Below, in pieces: positions 1 through 11,398 of a DNA stretch of 64,000 bases. Position 1 is the stretch's first letter. Every line of letters starts with the position of its first letter. The notes beneath the pieces were generated by a model that was given only the letters and a program-made list of their open reading frames with translations, made no database searches and was not told the origin of the DNA. Position numbers and translations under genes: made by a program. The stretch comes from Membranipora membranacea. Its lineage: Eukaryota; Bryozoa; Gymnolaemata; Cheilostomatida; Membraniporidae. The DNA is taken from NCBI GenBank assembly GCA_914767715.1, contig OU612068.1, positions 34,472,001-34,536,000 on the forward strand, in the 5' to 3' direction.

Positions 1-2866
1 ATAGCACAGGCTTAGCCAATGTCAGTCTCAGAGAAAATAAATGTGAGTGATAGAACAAAGGGCAGTATTGTGATCGCTAAATTAGGAATTTGTGTTAAGA
101 CGGGCAGTCTTGAGACTGCAAAACGAGCACTGCTCGAATTGCCAGACACCGTCTTAAAAGCCGGTCAGACAAGGTCAGTCAACCGTTTTTGTTATTCACA
201 CTACACAGTCTCAGCCTCAGTCTTAGTAATTTGTTGGTCAGACTCAAGACTGGGCCAAAAGACGGCCTAATGTAAACGCAGCTTTAGTATCAATTTCCAC
301 CATCACACTAAACCTCAACAGCCCAACACAGTATAAGTGGCCTTCTAGGCAACTTACATTTTTGGTAAAGCCCTGGAACCATTCTACGCTCTAATAACCT
401 GAAATCATTGAATTGGTACCACCACCGAACATCAACAGACGATTCATTTAAATTTCGAATAGTGTAATCTACGGAGAGTATTATGCAACTATCAGGCTAA
501 TTTTTGGTTAATACAAGATCAGTCAATCTCATCAGTATATAATGGGTCGTTTTGCATTTTACTTATTTGTACTAGAATACCTAGCCCTATTTCAAAGGCC
601 CAATTTTTTTGGTTTGTCAAAACCAATACGGGAAAGAAACCTTTGAGATAAGGATAGGAATACCCGGTATGACCCAACATGCATTTTTTTCAGCAATCCA
701 TGAATTTTTGGCTATACATAACCTTCGACTCCTTTTTAGCTCAAAGTCCGCCAAATCAGAATCATGAAGGCTCATCCAAAGTAAAAGACCTTTGGTGAGA
801 TCTATTTTTTAGCTTAGCTTAGTTGTTGTCTCAGCATAGGAATCTTATGTTACAAACCGATTTTTCAAGTAAACTGCAGTTCTTTTTCAACTGTTTGTTG
901 GAGGCTACACAAACTGAAATAGAACAGGAAGTTTACATCTATCAGATTGACAACTCTCAAGACCGTATATTTGTTGAAGAAATCTTCCTTCGGAATTTGA
1001 AAAAAAAATTATTGTCAAAAATATGTTTGCTTTCACGCTATTTTAAACACATATGATATTGTGTGCCTGTATCTACTTACATATTGCCTGATAACATAAC
1101 TTTGCTGTTATTTGCACATTTTTTATAACCACCACTCTCCTGCCCATACATAGCCTCAGACATCCTACACTTGTCGCCCCAATAATAGGGTGACATATTT
1201 TTCTCTTGTCACACAATGTTTGTTATTGCATAGCCATGCATACTGTTGATTGTGGAATTGTAGGAAAAGACAAATCAACAGCAGCTTCAGTCCTTTCCAA
1301 ACCTACAAAGTTCAGTGCTAGGGTCAGGAAGGGCATCTTCTTTTCCTCAAAGTTGCCGGATTATGATCTGCAAATGAAGCTTATGCTGACAAAGAAATCT
1401 TTAGGAGCTCTGATGAATTCAGTAACTGGCGTTATCCTACATTATATTGCAAAATTTAAATTAATAATGTGAATAGAATTACTCCCCACAACAACATATT
1501 GTGCAGAAGTAGCACAAAAATGATCTTCATGGGAACAATATTAGCCTTTTTATAACCATCATTTGCGCAGAGGTGTACACAAGGAACAGTCACTAACTCA
1601 AAGGTTCAGTTTCTGAATATATTTTCCAAATGAATAGGACCACAGGCCAGGACTAGCTGTCTTAGTAAAGGATGTCCTTCACAGCTTATATCAGGTCGGT
1701 TAGGCTGCCGTCTCTACCATTTGAAGATTTCACCACTGAGGAGATCATCAGTTATTACTAGAGTACATCACTTTCATCATGTTATTTCTTCTGTAGCAGT
1801 TTTGTTATTTTATTTGTGTATATATATATATAATATGGGTTATTGTTGATAAAAGTGAGATTTCACACCGTAAGAAACTGAACATTTTCCTAAAACTCTT
1901 CTCTTAAAATTATATAACATATGGCCTCTATGCTGTTTCTATGCAATGACATCATCAATGGAGCAATTTGTCATAAAGCTCTCACAACGCATGGAAAAAA
2001 ACAGAAAATTTTTTAATTAGTAGACATCGATGAAGTAACCTTTGAAGAATTACAATACGCTCTAACAAAATAATGTTGATGATTCCGTGAAAAACATGTG
2101 TTAGCATTATCAGTGATGCACGCACCAGCAGATGAAAAAAAACTATTCATATGGTTACCCAAAACCGCGTTTATATTATCTCATTAATGTGTGTAAAATC
2201 CAAACCTATCCATGCATGGTAGGTAAGGTGAGTGTTTATCTAGATTCTAGGTTGTTCGAACTGGTAGTTATGTGTTCATGCTTGAAAAAGGCATAACTCC
2301 ACAGGGTTCAATATCTTTACCCACTTATAATCGTAATTAATTATAATTAATGATTTATCAGTTGATGGTATGCGCTTCTTTATTTCATTGATCCTTGGTC
2401 AACACTCAACAAGCTCAGGAGTGCTACAGTCGACCACTTGTAAAACTTTTTTTGAGCGGCTTGCCTTGGTTTTGAAAGGTGGGATGACGGTGACATAAAA
2501 GCTGCCAAAACTGATGGACTGATGGAAACTCTCTGTAACAAGCCATATTTTGCCGCTGATCCATACATTCACATAATTGCCTTGAATTAGCATCACTTAA
2601 AGTTGATGGCTGCAAAAACCTTTGAGAAGTAAGAAGACGTTATATATACTGAAATAGATTACCTCCTTTCAGCATGGCTTATGTCTGTATCACTTGAGAC
2701 CTGACTAAAGAACAACTTGACAATCACAATGTTAGTAGAATATAGGGGTCTTCTGATCAATGAGAGGGATTTCATTGTTCTGATCATGCCGTTCGTTCAC
2801 ATATTTCCAACGAATTTCATTTTATGTGATGTGAAAATACTGTTATCAGAGTAAAACAAAAATAAC
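1..2866. other. Intergenic DNA, no gene supported
   Basis: No reading frame here has recognisable protein homology together with good splice sites. A stretch at 2380-2615 is open in all three minus-strand frames for about 60 codons each, but nothing tells which frame, if any, is coding. The rest is AT-rich DNA. It lies downstream of the diflavin reductase gene, so part of it may be 3' flanking sequence of that gene. Confidence 0.5.
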
Positions 2867-3126
2867 ATTGATGAATATACAATCATTATATTGTGGACAT
2901 TGATAAATATACAATCATTATATTGTGGACATTGATAAATATACAATCATTATATTGTGGACACAGATAAATATACAATCATTATATTGTGGACATTGAT
3001 AAATATACAATCATTATATTGTGGATATTGATAAATATACAATCATTATATTGTGGACATTGATAAATATACAATCATTATATTGTGGACATTGATAAAT
3101 ATACAATCATTATATTGTGGACATTG
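2867..3126. repeat. 32-bp tandem repeat, about 8 copies
   Basis: Near-identical copies of a 32-bp AT-rich unit (core aatatacaatcattatattg) run head to tail. One copy has 'acacaga' and another 'gatatt' in place of the usual 'gacattga'. The array lies about 150 bp beyond the stop codon of the diflavin reductase. Confidence 0.95.
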
Positions 3127-3277
3127 AGTGAAACATAGTCTCAAGCTGATCCACTATTCGTTCGTTCGCAATTATTTGGCTTCTTGTATTAACACATAAA
3201 CAAAAGTCTCCAAACATTCTTTGATTCTTGTAATGTATGTCGACCATAAATAATAGACCTCATACCTATCATACCTA

Positions 3278-6200
3278 TCATGCCACCCAAACATCTTTCT
3301 GATATCTGTGAACCATTGTCAGTGAGTTGAGGAAGATGTCAGCTTCATTTTCAGACATAGACCCTTCAATGCTGCATATTGTCACTAGTGCTGAGTGAAC
3401 ATCATGTGCCATCCTAGCTGCATCTCCACAAACGTAGATATGTCCACCACTCTAGAAATAAAGCACACCATTGTACTTTAATGGGTATGATATACACAGT
3501 AAAGTAAGTACGCTTGATCAAGTTTTGATGCCTGTTTATGGTATGGTCTGTTCTGTCATCAGGATAGCATTAGACCCTGCAAATCTACTCTTTGTTGTAT
3601 GTTACCTGATAAATGAACAAGTGTTCAATCAGTGACACCTACCGGGATGCTGTGCTTTCTTACCTGAATAAGTGAGTATATATTTTTCCCATTATTCAAC
3701 ATGAGATGCTGTACGTACACTTTATCAGCAGTCTCTCTGGAGAACACACAGTGTAGCTCAATCACCTCGTCATCACTCCATTTTTCTAGTGATAAGGAAT
3801 GATCACATCTTGGCAAGTGTATACATTGACCCGCAACAGTAGTGTGCCTTCCAAAATTTCTCAGTGACAAATTTTAAAATATACAAAACTTTTCCAGTGA
3901 AATAGATGTGTGAAAAGTGATAAGAGCGTGTTTTAGGCATGTGACATTTAAGTGTAGATATTAGACTGGCAATTGCAAGGGACATACTGATTTGATTCAG
4001 AGATAATAGTATGAAATCACAGAAGGGTAGTTATAGCAAGTTCTTGATGAATTATAAATACCAAGCTGTTTTCTATAGATAAAATCCTTATCCTGGTGAC
4101 GACAACCAAAGTAGAGCGCCATCTTTCCCTGCGCCTTTCGCTGCTCTACATAAAACATGATCTATATGTATTGATCAGATAAAAGACATGTGAACTTAAT
4201 TTTCCAGGCTTAAAATTTCAATAACACCTAATAACTTGTTTTCATACATTTCACGCTGATTTATGATTATGTTATAGTTTGTAATTTTGGATTGTGAGCC
4301 ATTTGGGCCTCTCACCATGAGTCCTCCCCAGGGGTCTGACTCGGAATTTTCAATCCATCAGCATCATATTATCTTAACAATTGCTAATCGCCCTTGAATA
4401 TTTTCAATTTATCTACATGTATTTGGTACTATTTTTGGTATTCCCCCCTTCCAATAGAGCGCATAACCCCTAAATAACATTCATAAGCAGCCTACTTACC
4501 TCTTTCTGAGATAAATGCCATGAATGGAGCTAGACCTGTTCCAGGTCCTATCATAAGTACGTCCTGAGAGTCATCGGCCGGTAATCTGAAGTCTAGATTG
4601 TGAGAAATAAATACTCCTAAAGAATCACCAACCTGAGACCTAAAATAAGATACCTAGTCTAAATTACCTTATTTCTAATTTCCAAGATCACCAAAAGTCA
4701 CACCAATTAGAAATAAGTCACATGAATAAGAAATAGCAGCTAAATTTATGATGAGCTCCTTGTATTTTCCCGGGTCAAAAAAGGTGTGAACACAAACAAA
4801 CAAATTTCTCAACAAAATCGCAACAAATTTTTGTGTGAACAGAGTGTGTTGTATTGTACCTATCAAAGAGATGTGTTGAGCAAACTCCAGTCCTTTCTAT
4901 GTTTAGTAATCTATATCTCACAGCAGCTACTGTTACAGCTGCCATGTCTGCATTCTATAATGGTTCATTGTTGTGTTTTATGATTTTTAATACACATGCC
5001 ACCAAGCAAAGCATGCTTGTCGCGTTTTTAGAGCAAGCAGTTGGCCCTGCATTACTAAAGTGATAAAAAACATCTATATTTTTGCGTTATCACAGTTTTA
5101 TCTTTGTTGTATTACCTAATTGCCCGTGAATGATTCCATTATACTGGAGTCTGGACGCTTACTTTATACTGGACGCTTACTTTATACTGGACGCTTACTT
5201 TTTACTGGACGCTTACTTTATACTGGACGCTTACTTTATACACATAATGTGGTGCAACTCAAACATCAGTGACATCTTGCCTAGGCCTGTATTTGGGCTG
5301 CTGGTTGTGGAATCGTGTAAATCTTATAATAAAGCCAGATTCATTGAGAATTCATGCAGCCAAAGTACAAATATGTATAAATTGTTGTGTGTTATGACAC
5401 CTACCACAGCAGGAGAAGATGAAATGGAGTAATATCTCGGCTGTAAAGGTTTGAGTAAGTATAGCAGTTCTTGAGCTTTTATACCTGAGCAGTAACTTAG
5501 TACATCTTGTACTTCTAAACTTTTCAATGAAATGCCCTGTGAAAAGTTTGTTTTATGGGTTCTATGACACCATTTCAGCTTGAGTAAAGGTCCTGAGCAG
5601 TGGTCACAGTTGAATCAGACTGATCTATATGATGATGCAGTTTGGCCTTAATATACACTACAAGCTTTTCTCTCCTCAGATCTACCTCAACGAGACCAAT
5701 TTCTTGTAACTTACAACAACAACAACTTTGCAGAAGCTTTAATAAATATTTCCATTTTTTAATGCTAACTGTTTGCGATCATCTGAATGTTTAGTTTACT
5801 AAGATAAAGCTAAAGGCTATTGGGAATTAGTATTTGTATCTCAGTGATACGATGTGGGAAATCATGTTGAAATCATCTACATTGATTTTGGATCTGCTGT
5901 TCTATTATTCTATGAGCTAGAGTCTCACCTCAGACAGATTAGATTAGAATAATATTCGCATACCTTGATTTCTTCTTGGAAATGGCTGAGCGTGTACTTA
6001 AACAGATCAGACGGAATATCCTTCAAATTATAGTATGTTTGCAACGCATGATACAAAGTCATACTTTCCCCTGCAAATATAAAGAAAAATAACTTCATTT
6101 CTAACAAAGCTGTCAGCTTATTGCGTAGAATCTGAGAATTAATTAGCTGTGGTGAAACATTTTTGAAGGATACAATGATAGTAGGTTACACACAGAGGTA

Positions 6201-9200
6201 GTACAGTACGGCTATGCATTATGGACTATAGAACGTGACATGCTGTACGGTAGACCCAGGGTGGATACTCACCTGAACATCTAGAGTTATCTACAGATAC
6301 AGTCTCCTCACCAGTCAAGCTTAGCTTCCTGAGAATAGTTCTCACCACAGAAGGATTGTTTATAGGATATATCCCTAGAGCATCACCTGTAACAGTTATA
6401 TTATGCAGCCTATTTTCCTAGACTATACAGGTGCTCAAATTGTTCTGGTTTTAATCCTGATATCACATATTGATAGACCTTAGATGGCTTGATCTAGATG
6501 GATCGGATGCTGAAGATCGAGTGCGGTGGAGGAGTTTGGTAGAACTTGGGATCAAGCAGAAACCCGCCACCCGCGCAGGACCACGGCGGTGAAAGGTGGC
6601 CAAAGGTGACCATCATATATCGATAGAGCAAACTACTGAAACTACCGAAATAGGCCTGCTGTAACCTCAGCTAACAGGACCCAGCGGACACACCGACCCA
6701 CTATGCACTGAGCACAGCAAAGTGGCACATTAGGGGGACAGTTTAATTTAAAACGGTTAAAATCATTATCTGACCCTAACTCAGTAATTAAAGTACGCGA
6801 GATCAACTCATATACATTCTGAGTGAGCAATTGGAAAACGGATTTGTCAAAATGAAAGACAAACCGAGCTTCAACTTTGAGCAATTATGATAGTTTTTGC
6901 TTTAAAAAGGAACCCCCCCCTCCCTGGTTTGCCTCTAAGGGAATCACAAATAAGCACAAAATTTATTCATGGATATTTAACCGTCTTCCCAACAGTTATT
7001 TAGAAATATCTATTCAGCTTGCACAAAACATTCGCCATGAACTATTTGATACTGGTGCATTTCATGGGAAATTCAGCTAGAACAGCTTGCTCTTCACCAG
7101 GGGTGTTTGTACGTTATATTGTTACCTTCACATATTCATTACAACGAACTCTTGTTAAAAAATGTACATTTAACTGAGATATCAAGATAAAATGTAGCCC
7201 GTAATATTATTTCGATATGCTAACATTGTAGTATTCGACAGAAGTAACAGAAGTAACTTACCCGATGTCCATATAAGACCACTGCCGGTGAGGTCAAACT
7301 CAACATGAACTGTTTCTCTGTCCTCAGGGTCGTGTGATATTGTAAGAACTCTTTTATTCTGAAATATCGGTGCATATAAATCAACAATTTCCATCTTGAT
7401 CTGGGTCTACTATTGTGGATCGATAGTTACCCAAAAACAACTGTCTAATAATTTTTTAAATGTAGCATCAGTAGTAGTCTGCGCCCCCCACACTTGTGCC
7501 CCCGCCCGATGGCCGAAGGAACATCAGTACTCGAATACAGCATCTGAGTTCTCTTCAACTATTTAGTTCATTTCAGAAGAGGCAGTGGTTGGCTCTTGGC
7601 AATTATATACATGTACATGTCATTCATGAATGAAGGTGATTAACTTATATTATCGTTGATGTCCATGCCATTTTGACAGCGACAGTCACAAACACACCTA
7701 AATCTCAAGTGATACTTACTGTGATACTTACTGTGATACTTACTGTGATACTTACTGTGATTTGAGCCATGAATGGATTATTTCTATTAAACATAGATTC
7801 ATCATTATGTAGGACCTGAGGTAGATAGTCTTTACTGGCATTGACTTCTACACCACTTAGTGCTCTTATCACCTGTGAGATCCACATATCAATGGTCTCT
7901 TGATTCTCCACATCCACATCATGTCGCTGCACTATTCGCCTTGCACCCAGCTTCTGTAAGCTGCAGTAAAAACGTCAAATGGCTGAATCCAAAGAAACAT
8001 TCCTTTACATAAGGGGAAAAGTTACATCTGGTAAAGTTTTAAACATTCTAGCTTCTGATGGTATATTGCCTCAATAGTTATATCTCATATATTTATAGCC
8101 TAGAATGCTAGAATGAGAGGACCTGTAGTCAGTGACGTTAGCTTCTTTAGAAGATTGATGACGAAACATCCTCAAAAATTAGGCTTCCATAGAAAGTGTA
8201 AAAATCTACTGGGATCAAATGTGATATCATTTTAAACGGTGATGCGGCATCATTACTCATATGATTTTTTTTCTAAATTACTGCTTTGTCTATATGAGAC
8301 TTGTCGTAGACTACATTTTTTCCAAGAGCAATCCTAAATATTATATGGTAATGCCTCGCCAAAATTTTTTTTGGGGTTTCTCAATCCACATGATCAAAGA
8401 AGTTTAAACCCAGAATTTGACGACGTTACGCCATGACGTAACGTCATAGCGCGACACTGAATTTCAGCAACATGTCAAAACATATTGTCACTATTGTCCA
8501 CATACAAAGACATTGCAAGTTCTTGGAGCAAAAAATGCAGTCAATACATTTAATACTACCCTTATGTCACGCAGCCATAACAGCAATAATGTTCAATGTT
8601 TTATTTGACTTGAAAAAAAACGGCATTAAAATTCACATGCTGATAGATACGCCATTAATGTTGACAATGATATAATGAAAGTGAACTGTGTCAATTGTTG
8701 GTCAAAGTGGACAAATGTAATTACCCTAGTGCCCTCATTAACCCAGTGCTGGCCAGTATTGATGAATAGAAAATGATCTGCCATTTTGCAGTTTTGAATT
8801 ATCATACTTCTAAACTAGTCAAAATTTTGACAAAAATGCCCCTTTGCTGTACAAAACTTAGAAATACAAATAATATGTGAAAACTGTACCAAGACTGAAA
8901 TATTTTTTATGATAGGGGCATCCTCCAAAGCCTTGGTGAGGGCACTAGGCATTGATTTTGAACCAAATGAAACTTTTGGGTTTGGGAAGGGGTACGATAA
9001 GAAGGCCGATCATGCAGTCATCCAGAGGCAGGCTATAAACTTAATATTGATTTTGCCAAGCTAGCTTCAAATAAAACATATGTCAAGTGAAAAATTACAT
9101 TGGAATTATCTAAAAACATATCCTTTTTGTATTTACCCAAATTTTGAATCAACATCTCTACTCAAATTGAAATAAATGCCTCATGATTACAAAGGAAAAT

Positions 9201-11037
9201 CCAACCATTCATGGATTTTTCTTGATATATTTCTGCACCAGATTTGGAGTAGTAATATAAGTCTCTAAAATCCAGTCATTTGAGTGTATTTTACAATAGT
9301 TCACAGGCTGGCTTGTTAATTCCTGTCTGTTATTATAGAACTTGCCTTCTCTAGAACTTAAAATTCATGTCATGGCTTGTTACTACCATTAATTATCACA
9401 AGTTAATTTTAGTGGGACTACTTTGCGCTGCCAATTCTGGTTTGATACGAATAAATAGTTGTGAGGCGTCTGAGCCAGATGCTCCGAGTTATTGACAGCT
9501 CATATTCTTTTGCATGGGCACTGGTGGCTTAAATTTTATAAATTGCCATCACAATAATAAGAAATTAAATTAAATATAATTGAGGGTTTGGAAATAGCTA
9601 ATCAAGGAATAGCTACAATTAGAATGAAAAATCAAGGAAATCGTACCAGTAGTTCTCAAGTTAGTATCCTAGGCGAGGCATGACCTTAAAAGCAGTTGCA
9701 AACCTTTGTTCCAGTTGTCTGCCAGTTTTACAGTAATGTGGATAATTTGTGTCTCCTAGAGCCAGTACCGAGTAGTGAATGTGACTGAATGATGAGGTGT
9801 GCGCCTCAAGAAAGCCAATAAATTCTCTGGCATCAGTTGGAGGGACGCCTGGAAAGAGGTACAATGCAGAGATAATAAAGGAAACAACAGTAAAGTTGTT
9901 AACAATGTAAGCACCCTGTCCTAGTATGTCCAGCAGTATCTGAGGTTAATCATAGTATATTTAACTTGCCTGGTTTTCAAGCTCGAAAAATTCTTAACTC
10001 TCTGATCCCATATTATACGTGGGTATGGAATTCATGGGTGGGTAGGCCTATGGATATCATTAATGGTTATTCCCAACAATTCTCATAGACCAGTTTTTAC
10101 CATCTCCGCTGGTGGATATGATGAAAAGTACTAATTCTTCTTGCTTCCAATCCAGTTGCTGATAGTTCTTGCAATTGATCATCCGTGGATGCCACAGGGC
10201 TTGTTGCCGATTGGACTCAGTCACTCTAGTTGAAGGGAAAAATACTCAACGTGAGCATAACCAAAAGACAATCCTGCAACTCAGTATGGTGGATGATGGG
10301 TGGCGAACTTACTCCTGGGGGAAACTTTCTTTGCCTACAGAAAATGCATCATTAATGTCACCAGGGAGAATGATGTCACTGACTAGCTAGCTTTTGATGA
10401 AAATAATGGAAAGCTGTCCTTCCATATTGTGCAGCGATTATTTTTATTGAGATCAGTTTAAATGATGAATGTCAAGTACCAGTAGTACATTCCAACTCTT
10501 TCAATAGAGCATAGCCATTGGATCATTCATTTATACAGTTAAATTTAGTATTTGTGGTAGTACTACAGTTTGGTCAAATTTACTCACTTCTTATACAGGG
10601 ACTTGGCATGATGTTCTGATGCTCCGTATTCAGTTCCGTACACTATCCGTACCTGAACTCCGCAACTGTCACTAAACTTATCATAATATTTTATTTTTGA
10701 CGTTTGAGACGATGAGGGATCAACATCTACAACATGATACCAATACCATATTCAATTGAGGTACAACATTGGGCACACAACATCAGGATGATGCAGCAGT
10801 GACTTCCATGCTATATGCTGTATTTATAAACACCTAAATGGGTGTACTCTGAACCTACACTCATAAAATTTGAAACACATAAATATGAGGACACTGGTAT
10901 TTTTGATAATTACCTTTCTCTGTAATGAAGTCATCCAAACTGTTCCCACTCAGCTCACTACCAGATGTGTGTCTCAGTGTGTACAAAATGTATGAAACAA
11001 CAACAACCAGAACAGTGACAACCAAGGCAACCCACAT
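3278..11037 (-). CDS. Membrane-anchored NADPH-dependent diflavin reductase (P450 reductase/CysJ type), 14 exons, 614 aa
   Basis: Passes electrons from NADPH through FAD and FMN to a haem or metalloprotein partner. Exons in transcript order: 11037-10914, 10726-10588, 10225-10101, 9848-9704, 7960-7756, 7400-7262, 6386-6273, 6070-5964, 5536-5405, 4954-4860, 4639-4500, 4145-4062, 3785-3664, 3451-3278; total 1845 nt. Residues 2-20 are a Val-rich hydrophobic anchor. The FMN flavodoxin domain has TEYGASE (about 73), STSGDG (about 124) and ALGDTNY (about 160). The FAD domain has [16 protein letters not shown] (about 400) and GVCSTHL (about 435). The NADPH domain has GPGTGLAPF (about 475), [15 protein letters not shown] and [13 protein letters not shown], and the aromatic Trp is at 612. 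Linkers are short, so the protein is closer in size to CysJ or NDOR1 (about 600) than to POR (about 677). The family is certain; the physiological acceptor is not. A short linker exon in the 5.6-5.95 kb intron cannot be excluded. Confidence 0.9.
5150..5242. repeat. 18-bp tandem repeat, 5 copies, intronic
   Basis: Unit 'actggacgcttactttat' repeats about five times between reductase exons 9 and 10. One copy has a T for A change. Confidence 0.9.
7714..7761 (-). repeat. 12-bp tandem repeat carrying four splice donors
   Basis: On the gene strand the unit is ACAGTAAGTATC. The first GTAAGT (7755-7750) is the donor of reductase exon 5, and three further copies of the same hexamer follow at 12-bp spacing (7743-7738, 7731-7726, 7719-7714). 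Because 12 bp is four codons, using a later donor would add in-frame VSIT units to the protein. Confidence 0.9.
8725..8949. mobile_element. Short inverted-repeat element (MITE-like) in a reductase intron
   Basis: A 225-bp segment in intron 4 is bounded by perfect 13-bp terminal inverted repeats, cctagtgccctca at 8725-8737 and its reverse complement at 8937-8949. It has no coding capacity. The class is not assigned because no clear target duplication is visible. Confidence 0.6.
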
Positions 11038-11398
11038 GTTCTATTCAGTCACCTCTAGAATGAACTTGAACTTTACTAGACCTTGACTTGATGGGTGTGT
11101 CTTGATACTGAGAGCATAACCCTGCTATGTACCTTTGCTTAAGCTCTGTGCGCCCAGTGCATACTGAGATAACAAAATCATCGAGATATCAAATTCTTGT
11201 TATGAAGTTATAAGATAATATCCAAAACACATTTAATTTTGAGTTTGTTGACAAGAATTTATTATTAATGCAAAGGAAGGTACCGTACATATATCATGTA
11301 GCTTGTAAGGGGCATAAGGGTAGTAAAAAACTCATTTCAATAATAACATGAAAAAATAATTTATTGTTATTGGGTAATATTATCGGTACATAATTCTA
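11038..11398 (-). other. Compact spacer between HEATR3 stop and reductase ATG
   Basis: Only 361 bp separate the HEATR3 stop codon from the start codon of the next gene on the same strand. It must hold the HEATR3 3' end and the reductase 5' leader and promoter. An AATAAA polyadenylation signal on the minus strand (11365-11360) lies 34 nt beyond the HEATR3 stop. No TATA-type element was identified. Confidence 0.6.

Noticed and set aside
2380..2615. Minus-strand coding exon
   Set aside because: All three frames are open and none shows homology or convincing splice sites.
5600..5960. Extra linker exon of the diflavin reductase
   Set aside because: Short open pieces exist, but exons 8 and 9 already join in phase 0 and no piece has paired splice sites with family similarity.
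8433..8447. CRE-like palindrome atgacgtaacgtcat as a regulatory site
   Set aside because: It lies in an intron far from any start codon here; a single 15-bp match is not enough to support function.
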